64,000 nt of DNA from Pelomonas aquatica (GCF_026712205.1 NZ_JAPPUW010000001.1:124001-188000), one strand, 5' to 3'. Positions 38,930 to 48,208 are shown, counted from the stretch's first letter. The notes: generated by a model not told the origin, from the letters alone. A program made the numbers and translations.

Positions 38930-38953
38930 AGAATCCCCGCCCTTTCTCAGGGC
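38929..38953 (+). promoter_or_regulatory. -10-like TAGAAT and 5' hairpin ahead of yegD
   Basis: TAGAAT (38929-38934) immediately follows palindrome B4; its first T is the last base of the B4 arm. A GCCCT-ttctc-AGGGC hairpin (38939-38953) follows, without a U-run. The ATG is at 38988. The -35 region would fall inside the B4 arm, so the palindrome may influence this promoter. Confidence 0.4.
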
Positions 38954-38987
38954 TGGCCCCAGGCCGGCCCGCCGACACCCAAGCGCC

Positions 38988-40274
38988 ATGACTGCCCCCA
39001 TCCCCTTCTGCGCCATCGACTTCGGCACGTCGAACTCGGCGGTCGCCGTGCCCGACGGCGCGGGCGCGATGCGCCTCGTCGAGCTGGAGCCCGGCCAGCG
39101 CACGATGCCGACGGCCGTCTTCTACTTCAGCGAAGGCCCGCACGACGCCGACGGCCCGCCGCGCGCCTTCGGCCGCGCCGCCGTGGCCGCCTATGTCGAG
39201 GGCCACGACGGCCGGCTGATGCGCTCGATGAAAAGCATCCTCGGCTCCAGCCTGATCGACCAGACCACCGACGTCGGGGGCGGCCGCGGCGCCAGGTATT
39301 CGGACATCGTGGCCGGCTATCTGAAGCGGCTGCGCCGCCTGGCCGGCGAGCCGGCGCGCGCCGTGCTGGGCCGGCCGGTGTTCTTCGTCGACGGCGAGCC
39401 CGCGCGCGACGCGGCCGCCCAGGCCCAGCTGGAGGCCTGCGCGCGCGCCGTCGGCTTCACCGACGTGCAGTTCCAGTACGAGCCCATCGCGGCGGCCTTC
39501 GACTTCGAGCAGCAGGCCATCCGCGAAGGCCGGGGCGAGCAGATCGTGCTGGTGGCCGACATCGGCGGCGGCACCAGCGACTTCTCCATCGTGCGCGTCG
39601 GCCCCGAACGCGCGCAGCGCCTGGCGCGCCGCGACGACATCCTGGCCAGCCACGGCGTGCATATCGCCGGCACCGACTTCGACCGCCACATCGAGCTGGC
39701 CGGCCTGCTGCAGGCCTTCGGCTACAAGGCCACCGGCCCGAGCGGACGCGAGCTGCCCAGCGGCCTCTACTTCGACCTCGCCACCTGGCATCTCATCAAC
39801 ACCTGCTATGCGCCGCTGCGCGTGGCCGAGTGGCGCGGCATGAAGAGCTGGTTCAGCGACGTGCGCCAGCACGCGCGGCTGATGACGGTGCTGGAGGAGC
39901 GCCTGGGCCACGAGCTGGCCGCGCGCGCCGAGGGTGCCAAGATCGCCGTCTCCGGCGGCGCCGACACGACGGTGGACCTGAGCCACGTCGAAGCCGGCCT
40001 CGTGCTGCCGCTCAGCGAGAGGACCGCCGTCGACGCGCTGCGCGCCGACCTCGACCGCATCATCTCGACGGCCCACGAGACCGTGGCGCTCGCGGGCCTT
40101 GCGCCTCGGCAGATCAACGCCCTCTACTTCACCGGCGGCTCGACCGGCCTGCGCCTGCTGGTGGACGGCATGGCCGCCGGCTTCCCGCGCGCGCTGCGCG
40201 TCACCGGCGACCGCTTTGCCTCGGTCGCGACCGGCCTGGGCCTGCACGCCCAGCGCCTGTTTGCAAAGGCTTGA
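38988..40274 (+). CDS. yegD: Hsp70-family protein YegD
   Basis: A 428-residue actin/Hsp70-fold ATPase of the YegD type, lacking the DnaK substrate-binding domain. Nucleotide-binding motifs are FCAIDFGTSNSAVAVPDG (phosphate 1), VADIGGGTSDFSIV (phosphate 2) and YFTGGSTGLRLLVDG (adenosine). YegD is a putative chaperone of unknown client. ATG at 38988 is supported by the family start and a preceding -10-like box. Its last 74 nt overlap the convergent UPF0149 gene on the opposite strand. Confidence 0.9.
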   Translation: MTAPIPFCAIDFGTSNSAVAVPDGAGAMRLVELEPGQRTMPTAVFYFSEGPHDADGPPRAFGRAAVAAYVEGHDGRLMRSMKSILGSSLIDQTTDVGGGRGARYSDIVAGYLKRLRRLAGEPARAVLGRPVFFVDGEPARDAAAQAQLEACARAVGFTDVQFQYEPIAAAFDFEQQAIREGRGEQIVLVADIGGGTSDFSIVRVGPERAQRLARRDDILASHGVHIAGTDFDRHIELAGLLQAFGYKATGPSGRELPSGLYFDLATWHLINTCYAPLRVAEWRGMKSWFSDVRQHARLMTVLEERLGHELAARAEGAKIAVSGGADTTVDLSHVEAGLVLPLSERTAVDALRADLDRIISTAHETVALAGLAPRQINALYFTGGSTGLRLLVDGMAAGFPRALRVTGDRFASVATGLGLHAQRLFAKA

Positions 40275-40863
40275 GCGGGCGGGACACATCGGCCAGCATC
40301 AGCACCGCGCTGACCAGGCCCTCGACAGCCTCCTCCAGGTCGCCCGGCGGCTCCAGCGACTCGATCTCCTCCAGCAGCGCGTCGGCGTCCTCGAGGTCGT
40401 CCGGGTCCAGGTGCAGGTAGATCGCGGCCAAAGGCTCCAGCAGCAGCTCCTCGGGCAGGCGCATCAGCGCCGGGTGGGCGTCCAGCGCGTGCGCGAAGCC
40501 GGCCACCCAGGGCAGCACAGTCTCGCTGGGGTCGGCAGCGTCGTCCAGCTCGAAGATCCAGGGGTCGAACCACTGCCGGCCGGCGATGGCGACGTTCAAT
40601 TCCTTGTGACGGCGGCGCAGCAGGCCGACCAGCTCATCATCGACGCGCGCCGGCGTCGGCCGCCCCTCGCTGTCGAGGATGGGCGGCAGCCAGGCCGCCA
40701 GCGGCACCGCCTCGGGCTGCAGCAGCACGCCGCACAGATAGCCGTCCAGCATGCTCGCGTCCAGCGGCTCCAGCGGCGCCGGCAGTGCGTCCAGCAGGGC
40801 CTGCAGCCGCTCCAGGTCGGCTTCGGACAGGGCTTCGGGGGCGCGGTGCGGGGGGGCGGACAT
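40201..40863 (-). CDS. UPF0149 (YecA/YgfB-like) family protein
   Basis: A 220-residue UPF0149 protein. The family core spans residues about 10-185: LSEADLERLQALLDALPAPL, then MLDGYLCGVLLQPE, WFDPWIFELDD, PWVAGFAHALD and EALEEIE-like LLEEIESLEPP. No C-terminal SEC-C zinc motif is present. The last 27 residues are basic and of low complexity and lie antisense to the yegD end (74-nt overlap), so the natural stop may have been lost and the frame extended. Function in this family is not established. Confidence 0.82.
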   Translation of the reverse strand: MSAPPHRAPEALSEADLERLQALLDALPAPLEPLDASMLDGYLCGVLLQPEAVPLAAWLPPILDSEGRPTPARVDDELVGLLRRRHKELNVAIAGRQWFDPWIFELDDAADPSETVLPWVAGFAHALDAHPALMRLPEELLLEPLAAIYLHLDPDDLEDADALLEEIESLEPPGDLEEAVEGLVSAVLMLADVSRPLKPLQTGAGRAGPGRSRPRQSGRR

Positions 40864-40922
40864 GGCCGCATTATCGGCAGCGGCGCCGTGAATATTCCCT
40901 GCCCGGCGGCGGGGGCGCGCCC

Positions 40923-40997
40923 TACAGTGCCCGCATCCCAACGACGCCCTCATCCCGAGGGCTTGACGCCCGGCAGTTCGCTGTCCGGGCTTTTTTT
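40923..40997 (+). promoter_or_regulatory. -10-like box followed by tandem hairpins and T7 (attenuator-like)
   Basis: TACAGT (40923-40928) is followed after 17 nt by hairpin GCCCTC-atccc-GAGGGC (40946-40962), then GCCCGG-CAG-ttcg-CTG-t-CCGGGC (40968-40990) and TTTTTTT (40991-40997). The ATG of the GADEF gene is at 41014. The upstream gene is divergent, so this terminator can only act on a short RNA started just ahead of it, which suggests attenuation or a small RNA of about 60 nt. Confidence 0.55.
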
Positions 40998-41013
40998 GCT
41001 GCAGCGCGGCAAT

Positions 41014-41673
41014 ATGCGGCATCCCGGCCGCCGCCGGTCGAGCGCAATCCATGCCGGGCCCGGATGCTACCGGCTGCGCCAGTCGCTGGACGCCGCCACG
41101 ACGGAACTGCAGGAACTGGCGCTGCGCGACCCGCTGGCCGGCCTCGCCAACCGCCAGCTGCTGGACGACCGCACCAGCCATGCGGTGGCGCGCAGCAGCC
41201 GCGACGGCGCCGGCGTGGCGCTGCTGGTGATCAACCTCGACGGCTTCAAGCCCATCAACGAGGCCTTCGGCCACGCCACCGGCGACGCCGTGCTGCGCGA
41301 GGTGGCCGCGCGGCTGCAGGCCCAGACTCGCAACCACGACACGCTGGCGCGCATCGGGGCCGACGAGTTCGCGCTGCTGCTGGAGGGCGAGGCCGGCGAG
41401 ACCGCGCTGGCCCAGGTGGCCCGGCGCCTGCTGGATGCGCTGGCCCGGCCGCTGTCGCTGGGCGACGCCGAACGGCCGCTGCCGCTGTCGGCCTCCATCG
41501 GCATCGCGCTGCACGACCGCAGCGCCGAGCCCAGCCAGCCCCTGGTCTCGCAGGCCGAGTCGGCCGCCCAGGCCGTCATCGAGCTGGCCCGCTGGGCCAT
41601 GCATGCACAGGCCCTGGGCGAGAACGCGAGGCTGGGCTTCGCGGACTCCACCTTCGCCGAACCAGGTGCCTAG
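41014..41673 (+). CDS. GGDEF-domain protein with GADEF signature and no sensor
   Basis: A 219-residue protein consisting almost only of a GGDEF domain: LALRDPLAGLANRQLLDD, VINLDGFKPINEAFGHATGD (metal Asp) and RIGADEFALLLEG, where the second Gly of GGDEF is Ala. The inhibitory RxxD site is intact (RNHD five residues before GADEF). Cyclase activity is uncertain; it may be a c-di-GMP binder. Only about 25 basic residues precede the domain, so a former sensor part may have been lost. ATG at 41014 has no Shine-Dalgarno and follows an attenuator-like hairpin. The 3' end overlaps gshA by 4 nt (convergent). Confidence 0.75.
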   Translation: MRHPGRRRSSAIHAGPGCYRLRQSLDAATTELQELALRDPLAGLANRQLLDDRTSHAVARSSRDGAGVALLVINLDGFKPINEAFGHATGDAVLREVAARLQAQTRNHDTLARIGADEFALLLEGEAGETALAQVARRLLDALARPLSLGDAERPLPLSASIGIALHDRSAEPSQPLVSQAESAAQAVIELARWAMHAQALGENARLGFADSTFAEPGA

Positions 41674-43163
41674 ACCTTCATGCGGTCCGGCGCCACATAG
41701 AAGCGCCTGAACTCCTCGAAAGGCAGCGTGTCGGCCGCCTCGATGCGCGCCTGCGCGGCCAGCGACTCGGCCGCCTCGGCCGCGAAGCGCTGCTGCAGCG
41801 CCTCCGGATAGGGCAGGGCCAGCAGGGCCGCGCGCGTCGCGTCGCTCTGGCGGCGCATGAAGCCGACATGGCTGTCGTCGAAGTCCTGGGCCATCACGGC
41901 CAGCATGCGCGCCGACGGGCAGAGTTCCGGGCGGCGCAGCCGCTCGCCGACGCGGGCCAGCGCCGCGCGATGGGCATTGCCGCCGTGGGCCGCGTCCAGC
42001 GCCTCGGCCTGGGCCGCGCAGGCGGCCAGGATCTCGGCGGCCCAGTCGGACAAGGACCGTTCGCCGCCCCGCCAGTGCTCCAGCATCAGGCCCGGCTCGC
42101 GGCCGCGCGCGGCGACGCGGTGCTGGTTGCGCGCGTTCGCGGCGATCTCCTCGGGCGTGTCGTCGGGGCTGTGGCTCTTCAGGCAGTGCAGCAGGAAGGC
42201 GTCGAGCACGCGCATCGTGTCGGCACCGATGCCGACCGGCTCGAAGGGGTCGAGGTCCATCAGCCTCACCTCGATGTATTCGACGCCGCGCTCGCGCAGC
42301 GCATGCAGCGGGCGCTCGCCGGGGCGGATCACGCGCTTGGCGCGGATGGTGCTGTAGAACTCGTTCTCGATCTGCAGCAGGCTGGTGGAGAGCTGGTTGT
42401 AGTCGCCGCCGGGCGTGCGCACGCCGATGGCCTCGTAGGCCGGATAGGGCCGGCTCAGCGCGTCCTGCAGCGAGGCTGCATAACTCTCCAGGCAGTTGTA
42501 GCTGACGGCGATGCTGGCCTGGGCGTCGCTCTGGTAGCCCAGACGGCCCATGCGCAGCGAGGTCGCGTGCGGCAGGTAGAGGGTGTGGCCCGACAGCCGC
42601 TGCAGGCCGTGCTCACGGCCGGCGACGAAGCTGTCGCACAGCGCCGGGCTGGCGCCGAAGAGATAGAGCAGCAGCCAGCCCTCGCGGCGGAAGTTGCGGA
42701 TCGCGCCGAAATAGCCGTCCGTGCCGACGCCGGGCAGCGACCAGTTGTAGTGGATGCCCGAGATGGTCTGCATGCGCCGGCCATAGCGCTGGCCCAGGCC
42801 CATGCGGTAGATGCTCTTGGCGCGGCCCACGTTGCTGCTGCCATAGCGGCCGATGGGGATGGTCTCGTCGATCGGCAGGCCGCAGGGCATGGAGCCCACC
42901 CACAGCCGCTCGTCACCCAGCGCCTGGTAGACGGCCTGGTGGATCTCGGTCAGCTCGCGCAGCGCGTCGTCCACGCCGGCATGCACGCCGGTGATGAGTT
43001 CGAGCTGGGACTCGCTGTAGTCCGTCGTGATGTGCGGGTGGGTCAGCGCCGAGCCGAGCGCGGCCGGGTGGGGCGTCAGCGCGAGGCTGCCGCCGGGCAG
43101 CGCGCGCAGGCTTTCCTTCTCGATGCCACGGCGGATGCCGAGCAATGTCTCTTTGTCGTCCAT
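41670..43163 (-). CDS. gshA: Glutamate-cysteine ligase
   Basis: A 497-residue GshA of the proteobacterial type, catalysing the first step of glutathione synthesis. Typical segments are RRGIEKESLRALPGG, HPHITTDYSESQLELITG, GLGQRYGRRMQTISGIHYNWS, FGASPALCDSF, and EYIEVRLMDLDPFEPVGI. ATG at 43163 begins the conserved region; an in-frame GTG at 43193 would add ten residues. gshB is not nearby. It is convergent with the GADEF gene (4-nt overlap). Confidence 0.94.
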   Translation of the reverse strand: MDDKETLLGIRRGIEKESLRALPGGSLALTPHPAALGSALTHPHITTDYSESQLELITGVHAGVDDALRELTEIHQAVYQALGDERLWVGSMPCGLPIDETIPIGRYGSSNVGRAKSIYRMGLGQRYGRRMQTISGIHYNWSLPGVGTDGYFGAIRNFRREGWLLLYLFGASPALCDSFVAGREHGLQRLSGHTLYLPHATSLRMGRLGYQSDAQASIAVSYNCLESYAASLQDALSRPYPAYEAIGVRTPGGDYNQLSTSLLQIENEFYSTIRAKRVIRPGERPLHALRERGVEYIEVRLMDLDPFEPVGIGADTMRVLDAFLLHCLKSHSPDDTPEEIAANARNQHRVAARGREPGLMLEHWRGGERSLSDWAAEILAACAAQAEALDAAHGGNAHRAALARVGERLRRPELCPSARMLAVMAQDFDDSHVGFMRRQSDATRAALLALPYPEALQQRFAAEAAESLAAQARIEAADTLPFEEFRRFYVAPDRMKV

Positions 43164-43265
43164 GGCGTCCGGTTCGGCTGCAAGGCGCGACACGGTAGCA
43201 GAAGCAGCTTGAGCCTGTACGACACCGGAAATGGCTCCATGGGATAGGACAGGGACGGCCGGCGC

Positions 43266-43733
43266 TCAGCCCGGCGGGCCGGCGGCCATCGCCGCCGCCG
43301 CGCGGTGGATGGCGGCCCGCACCCGGACATAGGTGCCGCAGCGGCAGATATTCGTCATGGCCGCGTCGATCTGCGCGTCGCTCGGCTGCGGGTGGGCGCG
43401 CAGCAGCGCCGCGGCGCTCATCAGCATGCCGGACTGGCAGTAGCCGCACTGCGGCACCTGCTCGGCGATCCAGGCCTGCTGCAGCGCGGCCTGGGGCGTC
43501 GAGGCCAAGGCTTCGATGGTGGTGACGCTGTGGCCCGCAGCAGCGCCGACCGGATAGCTGCAGCTGCGCACCGCCTCGCCGTCCAGGTGCACCGTGCAGG
43601 CGCCGCAGGCCGCGATGCCGCAGCCGAACTTGGTGCCGGTCAGCCGCAGCTCCTCGCGCAGCACCCACAGCAGCGGCACATCGGCCGGCACGGCCACCTG
43701 GCGCGGCTGGCCGTTGACCTTCAACTTGATCAC
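43266..43733 (-). CDS. iorA: Isoquinoline 1-oxidoreductase-type 2Fe-2S subunit
   Basis: A 155-residue small subunit of a molybdenum hydroxylase with two [2Fe-2S] sites: the plant-ferredoxin-like cluster ([18 protein letters not shown]) and the second cluster ([10 protein letters not shown] ... [12 protein letters not shown]). It passes electrons from the molybdopterin subunit to a membrane acceptor. It begins with GTG at 43733, overlapping the large-subunit stop by 4 nt. The pair is of the two-subunit, cytochrome-linked isoquinoline/aldehyde dehydrogenase type without an FAD subunit. Confidence 0.92.
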   Translation of the reverse strand: MIKLKVNGQPRQVAVPADVPLLWVLREELRLTGTKFGCGIAACGACTVHLDGEAVRSCSYPVGAAAGHSVTTIEALASTPQAALQQAWIAEQVPQCGYCQSGMLMSAAALLRAHPQPSDAQIDAAMTNICRCGTYVRVRAAIHRAAAAMAAGPPG

Positions 43734-45913
43734 GACATCGTCTCCTGTTCGAAATGCAGGCCGCTGCGGGCGATGGGCATGGCGCGCGGGCGCCGGCCGC
43801 CGGCGGCGTGGATGGCGTTGGCCAGCGCGGGCGGCACGGTCACGGGCCCGATCTCGGCGATGCCGCCCAGCGGCCGGCCGCTCTCGACGAAATCCACGAC
43901 GATGGGCGGCACCTCGGCCAGATAGGGCGGCGTGTAGCCGCCGAAGTTGTCCTGCAGCAGCCGGCCCTGCTCGAAAGTGACCTCGGCCTTCGCATAGGCC
44001 AGGCCGAAGACGGCGCCGCCCTCGAGGTTGGCGCGCGCGATGCCAGGGTCCAGCACGCGGCCGCAGTCCGCCACGCTGACGATGCGCAGCAGCCGCACCG
44101 CGTCGCCCCTGACCTGCACGTCGACGACCGTGGCCAGCAGCGAGCCGAAGGCCTCGGCAAAGGCCAGCCCCCGCCCCTGCCCGGGCGGCAGCGGCTGGCC
44201 CCAGCCCGACAGCTCGGCCGCGCGAGCCAGCACGGCCAGGCAGTCGGGCCGGTGCGCCAGCAGCCGCCGGCGCAGCGTCAGGCCATCGCTGCCGGCCTTC
44301 AGCGCCAGCTCGTCGATGAAGCTCTCCAGCCCGAACAGATTGGGGCCGAAGCCGGTCGTGCGCATCACCGAGGTCGGCACCGCAAGCCGGGCGAGGTGGA
44401 AGTCCAGCCGCCGCGCCTCGAAGCGATAGGGCGGCGGCTCCAGGCCCTCCAGCGCGCTGGGGTCGACGTGCTGCTCGTCCAATACCTTCTGGATCGGCGG
44501 GAAGACCGGCCCGAGGATGGTGGGCGACACCAGCCGCGCCCGCAGCGCGCGCGGCAGGCCGTCGGCCGCCAGCGTGGCCGACAGGCGCAGCGCGGACGCG
44601 GGGCGGAAGGCATCGCGGCGCATGTCCTCCTCGCGGCTCCAGATCAGTTGCACCGGCGCGCCCACGGCCTTGGAGATCAGCGCGGCCTGCACGACGAAGT
44701 CCGGCAGCAGGCGCCGGCCGAAGCCGCCGCCGAGGTAGGGCGTGCGGTTGACCTCCACGCGCTCGGGCGGCAGGCCCAGCACGGCCTGCAGCGCCGCCGC
44801 GGCCAGGTCCTGGCCCTGCGTGGGCGCCCAGATGACGCAGCGCTCGGCCGTCACATGGGCCACGCAGTTCATGGTCTCCATCGTCGCGTGCGCGGCGAAG
44901 CCGTTGAAGTAGTCGGCCTCGAAGACCTCGCCTTCCACCGCCGCGCCCTCGTTGACCGGCGTGGCCCACGGCCCGTCGGCCAGCGCGCGCCGGTAGTCGG
45001 CCTCGATGCGGGCCGAGTCCACGCCTGCCGAGGCCGGCGTGGGCTTGGCCGTCACGGTGAGCTTGTCCAGCGCGCGGCGCGCCTGCCAGTAGCGCGTCGC
45101 GACGACGGCCACGCCGTCGGGCAGCGGCAGCACGGCCTTGACGCCGGGCTCGCGCGCGGCGCGGCGCGTGTCCACGCGCTGCAGCTCGCCGGCGATCAGC
45201 GGCATGGTCCTGATGGCCGCGACCAGCATGCCGGGCAGCGCGAAGTCGATGCCGAACACGGCCGAGCCGTCCACCTTGGCCGGCACGTCCACGCGCGGCA
45301 GCGCGCGGCCGACGAGGCGCTGGCGGGCCGCCTCGCGCAGCCGCGGCTGGGCCGGCACGGGCAGGCCGGCCGCGGCCTCGGCCACGTCGGAGAAATGCAG
45401 GCGCCGGCCGCTGGCGGCATGCACGACCTCGGAGTTCTCGGTGTCGCACCCGTCAGCCGCCACGCCCCAGCGGGCGGCGGCGGCCTGCACGAGCATCTCG
45501 CGCGCCGCCGCGCCCATGCGGCGCATCAGCTCGTAGAAGCCCTGGATGCTCTCGCTGTTGCCCGTGAACTGCCACTGGTACTTGGGGTTCTTGAACTCGG
45601 CGCGCCGCGGTGCGGTGACGAGGTCCACCGCGGCCCAGTCCGCGCCCAGTTCGTCGGCCAGCACGGCCGGCAGCGTCGTGCCGATGCCCTGGCCGATCTC
45701 GGCCTGCGACACGACCAGCGCGACGCTGCGGCTGCCGGGCGTGATGCGCACCCAGGCGGTCAGCTCGATGGTGTCGGCAGCGGGCGCGAGCGACGCCGCA
45801 CCCACCAGGCGCGCGGCCTGGGCACCGACAAGGAAGCCGCCGAGCAGGCCCGCGGCCGAGGCCTGCAGCAGGCGGCGGCGCGTGGGGTCGGGAAGAAGCT
45901 GGGTGTCAGTCAT
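43730..45913 (-). CDS. iorB: Molybdopterin-binding large subunit (IorB-like), Tat-exported
   Basis: A 727-residue large subunit of the xanthine-dehydrogenase superfamily, IorB type. The N-terminus has a twin-arginine signal ([20 protein letters not shown]), so the enzyme works in the periplasm. Cofactor segments are [31 protein letters not shown] and the C-terminal catalytic Glu region [22 protein letters not shown] at 45913 overlaps the preceding MBL gene by 8 nt. Substrate is probably an N-heterocycle or aldehyde. The MBL hydrolase and AraC regulator next to it suggest a small catabolic operon. Confidence 0.92.
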   Translation of the reverse strand: MTDTQLLPDPTRRRLLQASAAGLLGGFLVGAQAARLVGAASLAPAADTIELTAWVRITPGSRSVALVVSQAEIGQGIGTTLPAVLADELGADWAAVDLVTAPRRAEFKNPKYQWQFTGNSESIQGFYELMRRMGAAAREMLVQAAAARWGVAADGCDTENSEVVHAASGRRLHFSDVAEAAAGLPVPAQPRLREAARQRLVGRALPRVDVPAKVDGSAVFGIDFALPGMLVAAIRTMPLIAGELQRVDTRRAAREPGVKAVLPLPDGVAVVATRYWQARRALDKLTVTAKPTPASAGVDSARIEADYRRALADGPWATPVNEGAAVEGEVFEADYFNGFAAHATMETMNCVAHVTAERCVIWAPTQGQDLAAAALQAVLGLPPERVEVNRTPYLGGGFGRRLLPDFVVQAALISKAVGAPVQLIWSREEDMRRDAFRPASALRLSATLAADGLPRALRARLVSPTILGPVFPPIQKVLDEQHVDPSALEGLEPPPYRFEARRLDFHLARLAVPTSVMRTTGFGPNLFGLESFIDELALKAGSDGLTLRRRLLAHRPDCLAVLARAAELSGWGQPLPPGQGRGLAFAEAFGSLLATVVDVQVRGDAVRLLRIVSVADCGRVLDPGIARANLEGGAVFGLAYAKAEVTFEQGRLLQDNFGGYTPPYLAEVPPIVVDFVESGRPLGGIAEIGPVTVPPALANAIHAAGGRRPRAMPIARSGLHFEQETMS

Positions 45914-46871
45914 GGGCGGGTTCATGGGGTGGGGCGACGGCGAGCGCGACGACGGCCGTGCGGCAGTGGCTGGCGATGGAGCGCTCCAGGCCGACGAGGC
46001 GCTCACGCCAGCGCGGCAGCAGCGCATCCACGCAGGCCTGCACCTGGGCGGCCTCGTAGTCGTCGTGCAGCAGCCAGGTCGAGCCCGGCGCGTGGGCCTT
46101 CAGGAAGGCCGGGAAGGGCTGGGCCGCGGCGCCGCGCCGCGCCGTGGCCAGCAGCTCGCGCGTGAAGCGCTGCGAGGCCAGCACGTCCTCGCGCGTGCCG
46201 AGCCGGTCCACATGGCCGGCCACCAGCGTGTCGAAGTCATAGGCCAGCGCCTGGTCGTGCGCGTTGAGGTAGCCCTGCACGTCCGCCGCGATGCCCAGCT
46301 CCGGGTAGGGCGCGTAGCCGGGGTAGACCACGTCCACCAGCATCAGCACGCGCTGGCGCGGCAGGTGGATGAAGAGATTGCCCGCGGCGTGGTTGAGGCC
46401 GCGATCGTCCAGCTCCACGCGCTGGCCGCCGACGTCCAGGCTCAGGTGGCGCTCGAAGCGCTGCGTCGGCGGCGGCCGGCGCGGGTCGGCAGCACGGTCC
46501 AGCGCCTCGCCCACCTGCTGCTGCGCGATGACGCGGGCCTCGCGCGGGAACAACAGACCCGCCGCGCCGATATGGTCCAGGTGGGCGTGGCTGTAGATGA
46601 CGTGGGTGACCGGCAGCGGCGTGACCTCGGCAATCGCCTTCAGGTAGTTGGCGCCCAGCGTCGGCAGCGGGTCGACGGCGATGACGCCGGTCTCGCTCAC
46701 GACGAAGAGGGTGTTGTAGGCGCCGTCGCAAACCCACCAGGCGCCGCCACCGAGGTCGCGCAGCGCATAGCCCTTCGCGGAGATCTGTGCGGCGTCGGCC
46801 ACCGGGATCGCCGACGCGCTGCCCAAGCCCAGCAAGGCCAGCAGCACGACCCACAACTTCCATCCCGGCAT
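45906..46871 (-). CDS. Exported metallo-beta-lactamase-fold hydrolase
   Basis: A 321-residue MBL-fold protein with a Sec signal peptide (MPGWKLWVVLLALLGLGSAS). The metal-binding motif is YSHAHLDHIGAAGLL (HxHxDH), with further ligands in GLNHAAGNLFIHLP, MLVDVVYPGYAPYPE and VAGHVDRLG. It resembles MBL hydrolases found in PQQ- or molybdoenzyme-linked oxidation clusters. GGAAGGG precedes ATG 46871. It is the first gene of an operon with iorB (8-nt overlap) and iorA, and is divergent from an araC gene. Substrate unknown; hydrolysis of an ester or lactone made or used by the oxidoreductase is plausible. Confidence 0.88.
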   Translation of the reverse strand: MPGWKLWVVLLALLGLGSASAIPVADAAQISAKGYALRDLGGGAWWVCDGAYNTLFVVSETGVIAVDPLPTLGANYLKAIAEVTPLPVTHVIYSHAHLDHIGAAGLLFPREARVIAQQQVGEALDRAADPRRPPPTQRFERHLSLDVGGQRVELDDRGLNHAAGNLFIHLPRQRVLMLVDVVYPGYAPYPELGIAADVQGYLNAHDQALAYDFDTLVAGHVDRLGTREDVLASQRFTRELLATARRGAAAQPFPAFLKAHAPGSTWLLHDDYEAAQVQACVDALLPRWRERLVGLERSIASHCRTAVVALAVAPPHEPAHD

Positions 46872-47026
46872 GGCCCTTCCCGTTCGCAGTGGCGATGGCC
46901 GGCATGTTGCGAGGCAGCCTTGGCAGCGGCAATGTCTGCGCGTCGCGATCTCTTGTCGGAATGTGCTGGCTTGCCAAGCCACGCCGTTGCCGCCAGCATC
47001 CCACCCGTTTTCAACAGAGGGATGCG
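46872..47026. promoter_or_regulatory. Divergent control region between the MBL-iorBA operon and araC
   Basis: The 155-bp gap contains a perfect palindrome TGGCTT-GCC-AAGCCA (46967-46981) near its middle-right, and TTGTCG at about 46953 that could be a -35 for araC. It is the natural site for regulation by the AraC protein, although AraC proteins more often use direct repeats; exact boxes are uncertain. Confidence 0.4.
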
Positions 47027-47995
47027 ATGGCGAAGCCACCCACCAAGGTCTATGCCGAGCTGGCCGGCTTCGACGTGCTCAGCGAGGTGCTGGGCACGCT
47101 GGGCCTGCGCTCGCGCGTCTACTGCCGCACCCAGCTGGCCGGGCCCTGGGCCATCGAGGTGCGTGGCTCGGAGCTGCTGCACTTCCATCTCGTCGAGCAT
47201 GGCGAGGCCTGGCTGAGCATCGCGGGCCGCGCCGAGCCCGAGCCGCTGCGGCCGGGCGAAGTGCTCGTCATCCGCAGCCCGGCCGGCCACCGACTGGCCG
47301 ACCAGCCGGGCAAGCGCCCGGTCGCGCCCATCGTCTTCGCCGCCGGGGATGACACCGGCCGCATGCAGCTGCTACGCCACGGCCATGCCGCCGAGCCGGA
47401 CAGCATCATCGTCTGCGGGTCCTTCGCCCTGCAGCACGCGGCCGACCACCCGCTGATGCGCCTGCTGCCGTCCGTCATGCGGCTGCGCCCCGACCCGGCG
47501 GCCGACTGGCTGGGCGCCGTCGCCGGCCTGCTGAGCCGCGAGGCTGGCACGCTGCAGCCCGGCTCCGAGATCGTCATCTCGCGGCTGACCGACCTGCTCT
47601 TCATCCAGGTGCTGCGCGCCTGGATGCGCGAGCACGCACCGCGCCAGGGCTGGCTGGCCGCGCTGTCGCACCCGCAGATCGGCCCCGTGCTCGCCGCGGT
47701 GCACGAGCAGCCCGAACGCGCCTGGACCGTGGAGGCGCTGGCGGCGCTGGCCCATCTGTCGCGCTCTGCCTTTTCGGCGCGCTTTGCCAAGGTGGTCGGC
47801 GAGCCGGCCCAGACCTATCTGATGCGGCTGCGCATGCAGGCCGCCGCCCGCCTCGTCAGCGAACGCCGCGCCTCATTGGCCGAGATCGCCGCGGCGACTG
47901 GGTATGAGTCCGAGGCCGCCTTCAACAAGGCCTTCAAGCGCTGGCACGGGCTGGCGCCGGGGCAGTTCCGGGAATTGCAGGCGGAGGCGGCTTAA
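47027..47995 (+). CDS. AraC family transcriptional regulator with N-terminal cupin
   Basis: A 322-residue AraC-type regulator. Residues 1 to about 190 form a cupin_6 sensor domain (LLHFHLVEHGEAWLSIAGRA, then RPGEVLVIRSPAGHRLAD). The C-terminal double helix-turn-helix reads WTVEALAALAHLSRSAFSARFA and SLAEIAAATGYESEAAFNKA with FKRWHGLAPGQFRE. AGAGG precedes ATG 47027. It is divergent from the MBL-iorB-iorA operon and is its likely regulator; the effector would be the substrate or a related metabolite. Confidence 0.93.
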   Translation: MAKPPTKVYAELAGFDVLSEVLGTLGLRSRVYCRTQLAGPWAIEVRGSELLHFHLVEHGEAWLSIAGRAEPEPLRPGEVLVIRSPAGHRLADQPGKRPVAPIVFAAGDDTGRMQLLRHGHAAEPDSIIVCGSFALQHAADHPLMRLLPSVMRLRPDPAADWLGAVAGLLSREAGTLQPGSEIVISRLTDLLFIQVLRAWMREHAPRQGWLAALSHPQIGPVLAAVHEQPERAWTVEALAALAHLSRSAFSARFAKVVGEPAQTYLMRLRMQAAARLVSERRASLAEIAAATGYESEAAFNKAFKRWHGLAPGQFRELQAEAA

Positions 47996-48208
47996 CGATG
48001 ATGAATTCAGAGTATTTTTGGCGTTGGCAACAACAGGTCGGAATTGGGCAGGTTTCGGCCACCGGCCTGTAGCGGCCGTCTGATTTGCCGTAGCGAATGT
48101 CGAATGCTTGTTGGTTCTCGATCCCAGGGGCGCCGGGCGAGCACAGGGCCCAGGGCATTGGCTGTGGCAAGCTAGGGGCTGTTCAGCGAAATCGCGTCGG
48201 AGATCACC
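47996..48208. other. Lower-GC intergenic stretch before the toxin-antitoxin pair
   Basis: About 210 bp, visibly richer in A/T than the flanks. A protein-like minus-strand trace (QAFDIRYGKSDGRYRPVAE) occurs near 48040-48110 without a start or a full frame and may be a gene remnant. No repeat or terminator was recognised. The change in base composition begins here and continues through the toxin-antitoxin genes. Confidence 0.35.

Noticed and set aside
43164-43193. GTG start for gshA at 43193
   Set aside because: It would add ten residues not expected in the family; the ATG at 43163 starts the conserved region.
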